Source: Alistipes sp. (GTDB lineage Bacteria; Bacteroidota; Bacteroidia; Bacteroidales; Rikenellaceae). Taken from it: DNA of 64,000 nt. A program made the position numbers and the translations under genes. The notes below the pieces were generated by a model. That model did no database searches, had not been told where the DNA came from, and saw only the letters and a program-made list of their open reading frames with translations. Below, piece after piece: positions 33,104 to 41,054 of the stretch (the stretch's first letter is position 1; each line of letters starts with the position of its first letter). The stretch lies in contig JAGBAX010000003.1 in the NCBI GenBank assembly GCA_017938765.1, forward strand, positions 124,001-188,000, written 5' to 3'.

Positions 33104-34141
33104 AATAAGCTGTATTCCGTGCTGTAGGCACTCATTGCGCATAGTGTCGGGCCAGATGCTGGACTGGGTTTCGCCGATGTGGGCTTTATGGAGCAGAATC
33201 ATACAGAGGCGCGACTGGCCGATACCGCCACCAATACTCTGCGGAAGGCTTCCCTCAAGGAGTCGGCGGTGGAAGTAGAGTGATTTGCGACACTGTTGGC
33301 CACACTGTTCTAATTGATGCTCAAGGGCAGCACTATCTACGCGGATACCCATAGAGGATAGCTCTATAGCTCTGTCAAGGAGTGGGTACCAGACAAGCAA
33401 ATCGCCATTAAGGCCTGCATAGGTACTGTCAGCAGCCACTGTAGTGTAGTCGTCGTAGTCAGGTGCGCGGTTATCGTGAGGCTCTGAGTTGGTAAGGCGA
33501 CCGCCTATGCCGATAATGAATACTGCACCATACTCTCGGCAAATAGCATCCTCTCGCTCTTTAGGAGTGAGGGTTGGGTAGCGGTCAAGAAGCTCCTGAG
33601 CGTGAATAAAGGTTATCTTCTCGGGCAAAAATGGCTCTATCTGCGAATAGGTCTCACAGATGTAGAACTCTGTTCTGAGAATGGTGTTATAGATGCGTGT
33701 AACAACATCCTTAAGGTAGGCTACAGTGCGCTGTGAGCTATCCATAACCCTCTCCCAGTCCCACTGGTCTACATAGAGCGAGTGGAGGTTATCAAGCTCT
33801 TCATCGGCGCGAATGGCGTTCATATCTGTAACAATGCCATAGCCACTTCTAACCCCATACTGGGCAAGGGTCACCCTCTTCCACTTAGCAAGCGAGTGTA
33901 CTACCTCCGCCTCAGCATTCTCCATGTCGCGTATAGGAAAGGTTACGGCGCGCTCAGTGCCACTCAAGTCGTCATTCATACCCAGACCTTTAAGCACAAA
34001 GAGCGGTGCTGTAACGCGACGCAGGCGTAGCTCTGTTGATAGACTGCTGAGGAAGAACTCCTTAATCTGCTTAATGGCTATCTCGGTCTGCTGTAGCGAG
34101 AGCAGAGGCTTATACTGTTTGGGAAAAATCACTCCACTCAT
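33101..34141 (-). CDS. asnA: Aspartate-ammonia ligase
   Basis: Makes asparagine from aspartate, ammonia and ATP, in the cytoplasm. The 346-residue protein shows the class II aminoacyl-tRNA-synthetase-like core: YKPLLSLQQTEIAIKQIKEFF, RVTAPLFVLKGLGMNDDLSGTERAV, HSLAKWKR, DQWDWERVM and GGGIGQSRLCMILL. Length matches the family (about 330-345). It starts 1 bp after the end of the epimerase gene and is read in the same direction. Confidence 0.95.
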   Translation of the reverse strand: MSGVIFPKQYKPLLSLQQTEIAIKQIKEFFLSSLSTELRLRRVTAPLFVLKGLGMNDDLSGTERAVTFPIRDMENAEAEVVHSLAKWKRVTLAQYGVRSGYGIVTDMNAIRADEELDNLHSLYVDQWDWERVMDSSQRTVAYLKDVVTRIYNTILRTEFYICETYSQIEPFLPEKITFIHAQELLDRYPTLTPKEREDAICREYGAVFIIGIGGRLTNSEPHDNRAPDYDDYTTVAADSTYAGLNGDLLVWYPLLDRAIELSSMGIRVDSAALEHQLEQCGQQCRKSLYFHRRLLEGSLPQSIGGGIGQSRLCMILLHKAHIGETQSSIWPDTMRNECLQHGIQLI

Positions 34142-34142
34142 A

Positions 34143-35270
34143 CTACTTTGTATAGAATCTATAAACGCAGGTGTGGCGATACTCCTCCTCTGGACGAAGA
34201 ACTACGCTTGGGAAGCTACGGTGGTTTGGCGCATCTGGGTAGCGCTGGGTCTCAAAGACAACACTCTCGCGGAAGGCAAGCGGCCTACTATACTTGCCCA
34301 TATAGCTACCATCAAAGAAGTTACCGCTATAGAACTGCAGGGCAATTTGGTCTGTCAGCACATCCATAGCGCGGCCAGATTGTGGCTCATAGAGAGTCAG
34401 CACCCTTACAACCTCGCCATTATCCTCGCGGTTAAGCACCCAGTTCATATCGTATCCGCGACCTGCAGCGAGTTGCTCGTCACTGCTATCAATCATATCG
34501 CCAATGGCATGAGCAGAAAGGAAGTCGTATGCTGTGCCTGCCACTGGGCGAATTTCGCCCGTAGGGATAAGGTTGCTATCGGTAGGGGTAATACTATCGG
34601 CATCAATCTGCAGTATGTGGTCGGTAATAGTTCCTCCAGCCTCGCCCTTGAGGTTGAAAAATGAGTGGTGCGAGAGGTTTACGACCGTAGTCTTATCGGT
34701 CGTGGCTCTATAGTCCACGCGAAACTCATTCTCTGGGGTCAGAGTATAGGTCATTGTGATATCTAAATTTCCTGGGAAGCCATCCTGACCATCAGGGGCG
34801 ATGTAGTGAAGCACTATGGAGTCTTCTGCCACGCTGACAACATCCCACACAACCATATCAAGCCCCTTGTCGCCACCGTGCAGGGTCTGTCCGTTGTTAT
34901 TCTTGGGAGTGGTATACTCTACCCCCTCAAGGGTAAACTTACCCGCGCCGATGCGGTTTGCCACTCTTCCGACAACAGAGCCGAGGAAGCGCTCGCCCGT
35001 ATTATTTATATATCGGTCTATCTTCTCATATCCCAGTACAATGTCCGCCATATTTCCCTCACGGTCTGGCGCCCAAAGGGATACTACGCGCGCACCGAAT
35101 GTTGTCACTTGCATCGTAAGAGTGCCGTTAGTAAGTGTGTAGAGGTCTGTTGTCTTGCCATCTACTGTTGCGCGGAAATCCTCCGCCTTCATAAGGTTTA
35201 GCTCATTGCTCGGTGTGTTGCAGCAGCCCACAAAAAGTAGTGCTACAGCCAAAAAATAGGTTAGTCTCAT
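34143..35270 (-). CDS. galM: Aldose 1-epimerase, lipoprotein form
   Basis: A mutarotase for alpha/beta anomers of galactose or related sugars. 375 residues with a lipobox (LLFVGC, Cys near 16), so it is anchored in the periplasm or outer membrane. Family landmarks: NRIGAGKFTLEGVEY, GQTLHGGDKGLDMVVWD (substrate His), VNLSHHSFFNLKGE (catalytic His) and the C-terminal LQFYSGNFFDG with RPLAFRESVVFETQ, where the catalytic Glu is expected. It overlaps the GT2 gene by 4 bp. Confidence 0.92.
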   Translation of the reverse strand: MRLTYFLAVALLFVGCCNTPSNELNLMKAEDFRATVDGKTTDLYTLTNGTLTMQVTTFGARVVSLWAPDREGNMADIVLGYEKIDRYINNTGERFLGSVVGRVANRIGAGKFTLEGVEYTTPKNNNGQTLHGGDKGLDMVVWDVVSVAEDSIVLHYIAPDGQDGFPGNLDITMTYTLTPENEFRVDYRATTDKTTVVNLSHHSFFNLKGEAGGTITDHILQIDADSITPTDSNLIPTGEIRPVAGTAYDFLSAHAIGDMIDSSDEQLAAGRGYDMNWVLNREDNGEVVRVLTLYEPQSGRAMDVLTDQIALQFYSGNFFDGSYMGKYSRPLAFRESVVFETQRYPDAPNHRSFPSVVLRPEEEYRHTCVYRFYTK

Positions 35271-36160
35271 AGTTGTTTTACTCCTTTATATATTCCTTTT
35301 CTCATTCTTATAAGATACTGTGCCTTTGGCAGTTGGAAGGTCAGCGTATAGAGCACTGCCAAGATATAGGCAACCACCATCTTTTGTCGCTCGGTGGCTA
35401 TAAGTCTGCTTACATTATCTGTACGCATAGCCTTGCTCACGCCGATATTGTAGCAGAGGCGGTCAAAGTACTCGTCAGTAGTCTTTGCGGCTGGTATATA
35501 GTGGTCTATAGCCGCATTTGGCACAAAGAAGATGTCGTATCCTCTCTCCCTGATGCGGGCAAAGAGGTCGTTCTCCTCGCCACCCATAAGGCTCTGTCCG
35601 TTGCGCCCTAACTGGGGATTGAACACCCCTACACTATCAAAAATCTCACGGCGGAAGGCCATATTGCCACCCGCAGGGACACGGTTTTTCGGAAAGAGTG
35701 TCACAGCGATGTCAAGGTCAAGGGTGTTGGCAATCATCCGCTCCGTGTAGTGCGACATCCAACGGGGGCGACCACTCTCAAAAACAGCTCTAACAGCTCC
35801 CCCTGCAGCCATAGCCTGTGGGAAGGAGTCAAAGAACTCTATATAACTCTCAATAAAACTCTGTTCAATAGTCTCGTCGTCATCAATAATGGCGATATAC
35901 TCCCCTACTGATGCCTCAATACCGCAGTTGCGGGCATTAGAGAGTCCCTGCTTGACCTCGGTAACCATACGAAGATTGCAATCCGCGTGTTCAGAGGCAA
36001 AAGCGGCGAAGGCTTCAGCTGTATCGTCCGACGAGTTATTGTTCACAACAACGCACTCCCACTGTTCTTTTGGGGCCGACTGGCTAACCACAGAGCCGAG
36101 CAGTCGGAGCAGACTTTGACTGCGATTGTAGGTCGCAATGATGAGTGATAACTTTTTCAT
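35267..36160 (-). CDS. Family 2 glycosyltransferase
   Basis: A 297-residue inverting glycosyltransferase, GT-A fold. It starts directly at the first strand (MKKLSLIIATYNRSQSLLRL), shows VVNNNSSDDTAEAF, the ADGNS-like GLSNARNCGIEAS, the metal-binding AIIDDDETIEQ, and GGNMAFRREIFDSVGVFNPQLG with GGEENDLFARIRERG as acceptor-site and catalytic region. Probably adds a sugar to a surface polysaccharide or glycan. No polysaccharide cluster surrounds it. The ATG lies 4 nt after a TAAATTTG box. Confidence 0.85.
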   Translation of the reverse strand: MKKLSLIIATYNRSQSLLRLLGSVVSQSAPKEQWECVVVNNNSSDDTAEAFAAFASEHADCNLRMVTEVKQGLSNARNCGIEASVGEYIAIIDDDETIEQSFIESYIEFFDSFPQAMAAGGAVRAVFESGRPRWMSHYTERMIANTLDLDIAVTLFPKNRVPAGGNMAFRREIFDSVGVFNPQLGRNGQSLMGGEENDLFARIRERGYDIFFVPNAAIDHYIPAAKTTDEYFDRLCYNIGVSKAMRTDNVSRLIATERQKMVVAYILAVLYTLTFQLPKAQYLIRMRKGIYKGVKQL

Positions 36161-36164
36161 AGAG

Positions 36165-36172
36165 CAAATTTA
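36165..36172 (-). promoter_or_regulatory. -7 box of the GT2 operon
   Basis: TAAATTTG on minus ends 4 nt before ATG 36160, predicting a leaderless or nearly leaderless message for a gene whose start is fixed by its fold. Confidence 0.55.
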
Positions 36173-36194
36173 CTATTTTTTGCGGAATTTTTCC

Positions 36195-36202
36195 TATCTT
36201 TG
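36195..36202 (+). promoter_or_regulatory. -7 box of the esterase operon
   Basis: TATCTTTG about 30 nt before ATG 36233. A TTTG at 36179-36182 is too close to be the usual -33. Confidence 0.6.
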
Positions 36203-36232
36203 GGAAATTTTAATCAATAAAACGACCGTAAA

Positions 36233-37528
36233 ATGAAAAAACTCGCTATCTATCTGATGTTTATCCTCTGTGGAGCATCTGTTGTTGTGGCAGCACCGCC
36301 ACGAACATCTTTTGTAAAAGTAACCGTAACGCCAGACCACGCCGACTGGTGCTACAACTGCGGTGAGAAGCCAGTGTTCAGCGTAACCGTTACTGACTGC
36401 AGCAACGCCCCTATTAAGGATGCACAAATCTACTATGAGATTTCAGAGGACTTCCTCGCGCCTCTTGAGAAGGGCGACAAGACCCTTGCTAACGGTACTG
36501 TTACCTTTACTGGCCACACGATGAAAAAGCCTGGTTTCCTCCGCTGCCGCGTATGGGCAAAGGTGGATGGCAAAAAGTACGACGAGTGCGCTACAGCAGC
36601 CTTTGAGAAGGAAAAAATTGAGCCAAAGACCATTATGCCAAAGGACTTTGAGGCCTTCTGGCGTGCCGAGATAGAGAAGAATCAGAAGATTGATATGCTG
36701 CCACAGCTTGACCTTGTGCCAGAGAAGTGTACACCAAAGGTAAAGGTCTACTCTGCATCATTCCAGAGTTTTAGCAAGGGCTCGCGCATCTACGGAACTC
36801 TCTGCGTGCCAGCTAATCACGACGGCAAATGCCCTGCAATACTTATTGTTCCAGGCGCAGGCTGTCGCTCTCGCAAGGGATACTATACAGAGGCCGAGAA
36901 GGGCTTTGTAACCTTTGAGGTAGGCATTCACGGCATACCTACAGTTCTTCCTGACGAGCGTATATATGAGACCCTCAAGCAGGGCTCGCTGCAGAACTAC
37001 CCATCGGCAAATGTGGACGACAAGGATAAGTACTACTACAAGCGCGTCTTTGTATCTTGTGCCCGCGCTGTTGATTTTCTCGCATCGCTCGACTTTGTAG
37101 ATGCTGACCGTATCGGCGTTATGGGTGGCAGTCAGGGTGGCGCGCTCACCATTACAACATCATACCTCAACCCTAAAGTTAAGGCTGGTGCAGCCTTCTA
37201 TCCCGCTATGTGCGACCTTACAGGCTATCTCTACGACCAAGGTAATGCGTGGCCATATCTTTTCAAGAACAAGAAGCTCGCTACAAAGGAGCGACTTGAG
37301 ACTGTCAAGTACTACGATGTTGTAAACTTCGCACGTAACGTTAAACAGCCTATGTGGGTATCATACGGATACAACGACCTTGTGGTCTGCCCAACATCTA
37401 TTCAGGGTGCTATAAACGAAATGCCAGTAGCACCAGAGGTGATGATTGTTCCGCAGTCACGCCACTGGACATACCCAGAGCAGGATAGCGCCCGCTCAAA
37501 GTGGATGATGAAACAATTAACAAAATAG
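36233..37528 (+). CDS. Exported acetylxylan-esterase-like alpha/beta hydrolase
   Basis: A 431-residue exported esterase with signal peptide (MKKLAIYLMFILCGASVVVAA) and an N-terminal Ig-like domain of about 120 residues (VKVTVTPDHADWCYNCGEKP). The hydrolase domain resembles the AXE1/cephalosporin-C deacetylase family: nucleophile elbow IGVMGGSQGGALTI, acid in YGYNDLVVCPTSIQGA and His in PQSRHWTYPEQD. Typical substrates are O-acetyl groups on plant or host glycans; here this is inference. An esterase of another family follows 8 bp downstream. Confidence 0.82.
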   Translation: MKKLAIYLMFILCGASVVVAAPPRTSFVKVTVTPDHADWCYNCGEKPVFSVTVTDCSNAPIKDAQIYYEISEDFLAPLEKGDKTLANGTVTFTGHTMKKPGFLRCRVWAKVDGKKYDECATAAFEKEKIEPKTIMPKDFEAFWRAEIEKNQKIDMLPQLDLVPEKCTPKVKVYSASFQSFSKGSRIYGTLCVPANHDGKCPAILIVPGAGCRSRKGYYTEAEKGFVTFEVGIHGIPTVLPDERIYETLKQGSLQNYPSANVDDKDKYYYKRVFVSCARAVDFLASLDFVDADRIGVMGGSQGGALTITTSYLNPKVKAGAAFYPAMCDLTGYLYDQGNAWPYLFKNKKLATKERLETVKYYDVVNFARNVKQPMWVSYGYNDLVVCPTSIQGAINEMPVAPEVMIVPQSRHWTYPEQDSARSKWMMKQLTK

Positions 37529-37536
37529 AACAGACT

Positions 37537-38412
37537 ATGAAGAAATTAGTATTACTTATCGTGGCGATGTTTGCCATTACAGCCATCGCTACAGCCGACA
37601 ACAAGGGCAAGGGAACTCTTACCGAGCACACCTTCAAGCATAAGGGTGTTGAGTACACCTATTGGCTCTACAAGCCACAAAATCTGCCTGAGGGCGCACC
37701 GCTGATTATGGCCTTTCACGGCTATGGCAGCCGCAACATCCCCTCTGTAGGCTACGGCTTCCACCCAGTGGCAGACGAGCACGGCTTTGCTGTCTGCTAC
37801 CCTAAGGGCCCTAAGGATAACAAGGGAAGACACTGCTGGGCAGTGGGTTACGACTTCCACTTTGCCGAGGGCTGGGAGCGTGACGATGTAGGATTTGCTG
37901 TCCGCCTCGTCAAGCACCTGCAGAAGAAGCACGGACTGTCAAAGCACAATGTATTCGCTACAGGCCACTCAAATGGTGGCGAGATGAGCTACCTGCTCGC
38001 GTACAAGGCATCTGATACCTTCGCCGCAGTAGCACCAATCTCTGGTCTTACTATGGAGTGGATGTACCGAGAGCTTGAGGCAAAACGCCCTGTGCCAGTA
38101 ATGGAGGTACACGGAACTGAGGATAAGACCTCTAAGTGGAACAGCAACCTCAATAAGGTTGATAAGTGGGGCCCATATATCGCCGTGCCACGCGCTGTGG
38201 GCTACTGGGCTGCCGTAAACCGTTGCACACACGAGGTTACAGAGGAGCTGCCCGTTCTTCGCAATAAGGTCGTTGCCCACCGCTATGTAGGAGGCGTAAA
38301 TGGCAACGAGGTATGGCTCTATGAGGTCATCGGAGGAAAACACTCTTGGGCGGAAAAGGATATGAACACCGCCGCTGAAATCTGGAAGTTCTTCAGCAAA
38401 TACTTGAAGTAA
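37537..38412 (+). CDS. Exported PHB-depolymerase/feruloyl-esterase-like hydrolase
   Basis: A 291-residue exported alpha/beta hydrolase. ATG 37537 gives the signal peptide MKKLVLLIVAMFAITAIATA; an in-frame ATG at 37501 would overlap the previous gene and is rejected. LpqC/CE1-like landmarks: PLIMAFHGYGSRN (oxyanion loop), GFAVCYPKG, GHSNGGEMSYLLA (nucleophile Ser), MEVHGTEDKTSKW (acid) and GGKHSWAEKD (His). Together with the preceding esterase it probably removes ester side groups from polysaccharides. Confidence 0.82.
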   Translation: MKKLVLLIVAMFAITAIATADNKGKGTLTEHTFKHKGVEYTYWLYKPQNLPEGAPLIMAFHGYGSRNIPSVGYGFHPVADEHGFAVCYPKGPKDNKGRHCWAVGYDFHFAEGWERDDVGFAVRLVKHLQKKHGLSKHNVFATGHSNGGEMSYLLAYKASDTFAAVAPISGLTMEWMYRELEAKRPVPVMEVHGTEDKTSKWNSNLNKVDKWGPYIAVPRAVGYWAAVNRCTHEVTEELPVLRNKVVAHRYVGGVNGNEVWLYEVIGGKHSWAEKDMNTAAEIWKFFSKYLK

Positions 38413-38443
38413 AAAAAAAGAGTCCCGCAGGACTCTTTTTTTT
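38412..38443 (+). terminator. Terminator of the esterase operon
   Basis: A-run then GAGTCC / GGACTC with loop CGCA, then T8; 14-bp stem including the A/T part. Confidence 0.92.
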
Positions 38444-39185
38444 GGCTATTAGCCGTTGGCCTTTAGCCATTGGCTTTTTTTAGAGTACGGTTAACAAAGA
38501 GTGTAACGATGTAACTCGTGTAACAGCTGTGCGTACCCCTGTTACAGCGTTACATTGTTACATTGTGTATTACAACCCACCGTGCGGATAGTCTTGCTCT
38601 CTGTCAAGGAGTGACGACTGACGAAAGTATAGGGGTTTCGTCGGTCGTCACCCTCTCTACTATCAATGTCCAGTAAATAGAGTCTCAGTAATTCAATGAT
38701 TGATAGCTCATTGCTTCCTATCGCATTGATATTACCAAGCCTTATATATAGGCAGAGCCTATGATTGCCATAGATGGCAGTTGTCTCTGCTCGGCAGGTA
38801 ACATCTCGGCCATAGTAGGCGAGGCAAAGAGTAAAAAGACCTCTCTTACGACGGCTCTTGTGGCGAGTGCTATTGCCTATCGCGTCAAGGCCACACAAGC
38901 CTTTAAAAATATATCTAATAATATAACACTCAATGTGTTATGGTTAGATACGGAGCAGAGCGAGTACTACCGAGTGTGAACTCGCGGAGCGGATACCGCA
39001 TAGCTAACAGCTAACGGCTAACCGAGATGTAACAATGTAACAATGTAACGCCGTAACAGGGGGTGTGTCGTGCTGTTACACTATGTTACACTACCCGTTC
39101 TGAGATGAGTTGAGAGGGTGACGACCGACGAAACCCCTATACTTTGGTCGGTCGGTCACCCCTTGACAGAGAGTATAAGGAGATT
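38444..39185. mobile_element. Degraded element bounded by inverted modules
   Basis: Non-coding, apart from the fragment listed separately. Two modules occur on each side of it in opposite orientation. Module B is an iteron-like series of TGTTAC/GTAACA units (38501-38575 and 39026-39094). Module A holds GGGTGACGACCGACGAAA...CCCCTATAC and GACAGAGAG (about 38597-38658 and 39110-39173); each copy also folds on itself. Order on plus is B', A', fragment, B, A, so it is not a plain terminal inverted repeat. GGCTAA-type units flank at 38444-38475 and 39001-39022. This looks like the wreck of an integrated or mobilisable element; no transposase or integrase is left. Confidence 0.5.
38761..38979 (+). 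pseudogene. Fragment of a RepA-like AAA ATPase/helicase
   Basis: A 72-residue frame contains SAGNISAIVGEAKSKKTSLTT, a Walker A of the GxAKSxKT type, and LNVLWLDTEQSEYY, a Walker B-like strand, with the spacing expected of the AAA_25/RepA-like helicases of Bacteroidales mobile elements. It stops directly after SEYYRV, far short of the 300 or more residues of such proteins, and has no N-terminal part. So it is a remnant, in keeping with the inverted modules around it. Confidence 0.6.
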
Positions 39186-39321
39186 AAGGAGATTAGCGAA
39201 ATACTCACTAAATTCCCTAACTTCCCTAACTTCTCTGTACTGCGTTAGCAAGCCACCAAGGGTAATTCGCGCACCTCGGAGGAGAAGTGGGCAGATTTCT
39301 CTGCCCGCTATGACGACCAAG

Positions 39322-39342
39322 TCCCCCTTTGCCAAAGGGGGA
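39322..39342. repeat. Short palindrome TCCCCCTTT-GCC-AAAGGGGGA
   Basis: A perfect 9-bp stem with 3-nt loop, followed by TTTAGGGGGAA. The same kind of C5/G5 palindrome is, as I recall, dispersed in many bacterial genomes. The tail GGATTTAGG equals part of the outer arm of the cloverleaf repeats. Confidence 0.7.
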
Positions 39343-39392
39343 TTTAGGGGGAATGTCAATATTTATTATTATTCTGTATGTCAGCCTGTTCT

Positions 39393-39502
39393 CGGCTTTC
39401 AGAGACCTACAAAGTAGGTGTTACAAGAAAAGGACTGCCTGCAAGTTTATTTGCAAAGGCAAGTCCTTTTGTTGTGACAACAGCTCTGCTGTCTGAAAGT
39501 CG
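39393..39502 (+). repeat. Cloverleaf element with unrelated sequence
   Basis: Outer 11-bp stem CGGCTTTCAGA (39393-39403) with TCTGAAAGTCG (39492-39502, one G-T pair); inside it a left hairpin CCTAC-AAA-GTAGG (39406-39418), a long central hairpin 39421-39477 (AAAAGGACT/AGTCCTTTT, GCCT/AGGC, GCAA/TTGC) and a right hairpin ACAGC-TCT-GCTGT (39480-39492). Arm order and lengths match copies 1-3 of the cloverleaf repeat although the sequence does not. It lies just before the flippase promoter. Confidence 0.7.
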
Positions 39503-39523
39503 CAATGTAACAGCCTCCACCAT

Positions 39524-39554
39524 TTTGCGTTTCGCAAAAATTTTACTACCTTTG
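39524..39554 (+). promoter_or_regulatory. Promoter of the flippase-holB-folK operon
   Basis: TTTG (39524-39527), 19 bp, TACCTTTG (39547-39554); leader about 40 nt to ATG 39597. Confidence 0.85.
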
Positions 39555-39596
39555 CTCCCTACTATGTGCGTATGCGTGTACGCACGGGCGCAAATT

Positions 39597-41054
39597 ATGT
39601 TAGAGAAGTTAGCAAAGCAGACAGCGATTTATGGCATTAGCACCATTGTAGGCAGGTTTTTGAGTTACCTGCTCACGCCATTCTACACCCGTATTTTCGG
39701 TGTGGAGACCTACGGTGTGATTACCGATGTCTACGCGCTGATACCTTTTGCACTTGTTGTGCTGACTATGGGTATGGAGAGCGGATTCTTCCGCTTTACT
39801 GCCAAGGCGGAGGAGGCTGGGGGCGATGTAGCTGCGGCCAAAAAGCGCATTTTTACCACTATGTGGGGCATAACGACCCTTGCGGCGGTTATCTTCTTTG
39901 TGCTTGTGGCGGCATTTGCGCCTGAGTGTTCAGCCCTTATGGGCGAGGTCTATACTGCGCATCCTGAGTATGTTGTCATTGTTGCGGCGATAGTGATGTT
40001 TGATGTGGCGGGGTGTATCCCCTTCTCGCGACTGCGTGAGGGTGGTCGTGCGCTGACATTCGTGGGCTTCAAGATGGCAAATATCATTATGCAGGTGGGC
40101 TTTGCGGTGCTCTTTTGGGCTGTGGGGCTCTTTGAGAGCGACTTTGGCGTGGGCTGGGCGTTTGTTGCCAACCTGCTTGCCAGCGCTGTGACGACCATTG
40201 GCGTAGCCATTTCGGGCAGGGCAGTGCCTAAGATTCACTGGGCGATGCTTGCGGCGATGTTTGCATACTCTCTTCCGCTGCTTATCTCCTCTGTGGCGGG
40301 TACGGCGGGCGAGTTTATAGACCGACAGCTCATCAAGTACCTTGTACCAGAGGGCTCTATGGCGCAGCTCGGTATCTATGGCGCGATAACCAAGATTGCC
40401 GTTGTGATGACCCTCTTCACGCAGATGTACCGTCTGGCTGCCGAGCCGTTTTTCCTCGCCAACTTCCGCAAGGATGAGTTCCAGCAGACCAATGCTGCGG
40501 CGATGAAGTACTACATCATTGCCTCAATGATAATTTTCCTCGGCATTGCCCTCTACAGAGACCTCTTTGCACTTATCGTGGGCAGTAACTTCCGCGAGGG
40601 TATCTACATCCTGCCCGTAGTGCTGGGTGCTAATGTGCTGAGTGGCGTGTGGCTCAACCTCTCGTTCTGGTATAAGCGCGAGGAGAAGACCTCCTACGCC
40701 CTGTGGGTCACCCTGTCGGGTCTTGTGGCAAGCGTTGTGGCGGGATACGCCCTTATTCCGCAGTGGGGATACTATGGCGCAGCGTGGAGCCGTTTTATTG
40801 CCGAGGTGGTTATGGTTGCCGTAAGCCTTACGATGAACCGCATCTGCTACCCTACGCCGTATGAGTTTGGTCGCATTGGGGAGTATGTTGCGGTGGCTCT
40901 TGCGCTCTTCTTTGCTACCGAATGGTTAGGCGTGGAGAGCATAGCACTTAGGTACACAGTAAGCACAGCCGTGCTTCTGCTCTATATGGCGTATGTTGTT
41001 CGCCGCGAGAAGATTGATGTAGTAGCACTTGTTAAAGCAATACTAAGACGATGA
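39597..41054 (+). CDS. Polysaccharide/lipid flippase (MOP superfamily, Wzx-like)
   Basis: A 485-residue inner-membrane protein with about 14 hydrophobic segments. It starts MLEKLAKQTAIYGISTIVGRFLSYLLTPFYTRIFG, typical of oligosaccharide flippases (YT..F....YG). An in-frame extension to 39378 runs through the promoter and cloverleaf, so it is rejected. Probably moves a lipid-linked sugar or precursor across the membrane. First of a ten-gene operon; its stop overlaps holB by 4 bp. MurJ-like function cannot be excluded. Confidence 0.85.
   Translation: MLEKLAKQTAIYGISTIVGRFLSYLLTPFYTRIFGVETYGVITDVYALIPFALVVLTMGMESGFFRFTAKAEEAGGDVAAAKKRIFTTMWGITTLAAVIFFVLVAAFAPECSALMGEVYTAHPEYVVIVAAIVMFDVAGCIPFSRLREGGRALTFVGFKMANIIMQVGFAVLFWAVGLFESDFGVGWAFVANLLASAVTTIGVAISGRAVPKIHWAMLAAMFAYSLPLLISSVAGTAGEFIDRQLIKYLVPEGSMAQLGIYGAITKIAVVMTLFTQMYRLAAEPFFLANFRKDEFQQTNAAAMKYYIIASMIIFLGIALYRDLFALIVGSNFREGIYILPVVLGANVLSGVWLNLSFWYKREEKTSYALWVTLSGLVASVVAGYALIPQWGYYGAAWSRFIAEVVMVAVSLTMNRICYPTPYEFGRIGEYVAVALALFFATEWLGVESIALRYTVSTAVLLLYMAYVVRREKIDVVALVKAILRR

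Noticed and set aside
38542-38898. 118-codon minus-strand frame in the inverted-module region
   Set aside because: Composed of repeat sequence and antisense to the helicase fragment; no domain seen.
38501-39094. CRISPR array from the TGTTAC/GTAACA units
   Set aside because: Units are 8-10 bp, without regular spacers, and occur in both orientations; no cas genes.
39378-39596. 73-codon N-terminal extension of the flippase
   Set aside because: It runs through the cloverleaf element and the consensus promoter; the flippase fold starts at 39597.
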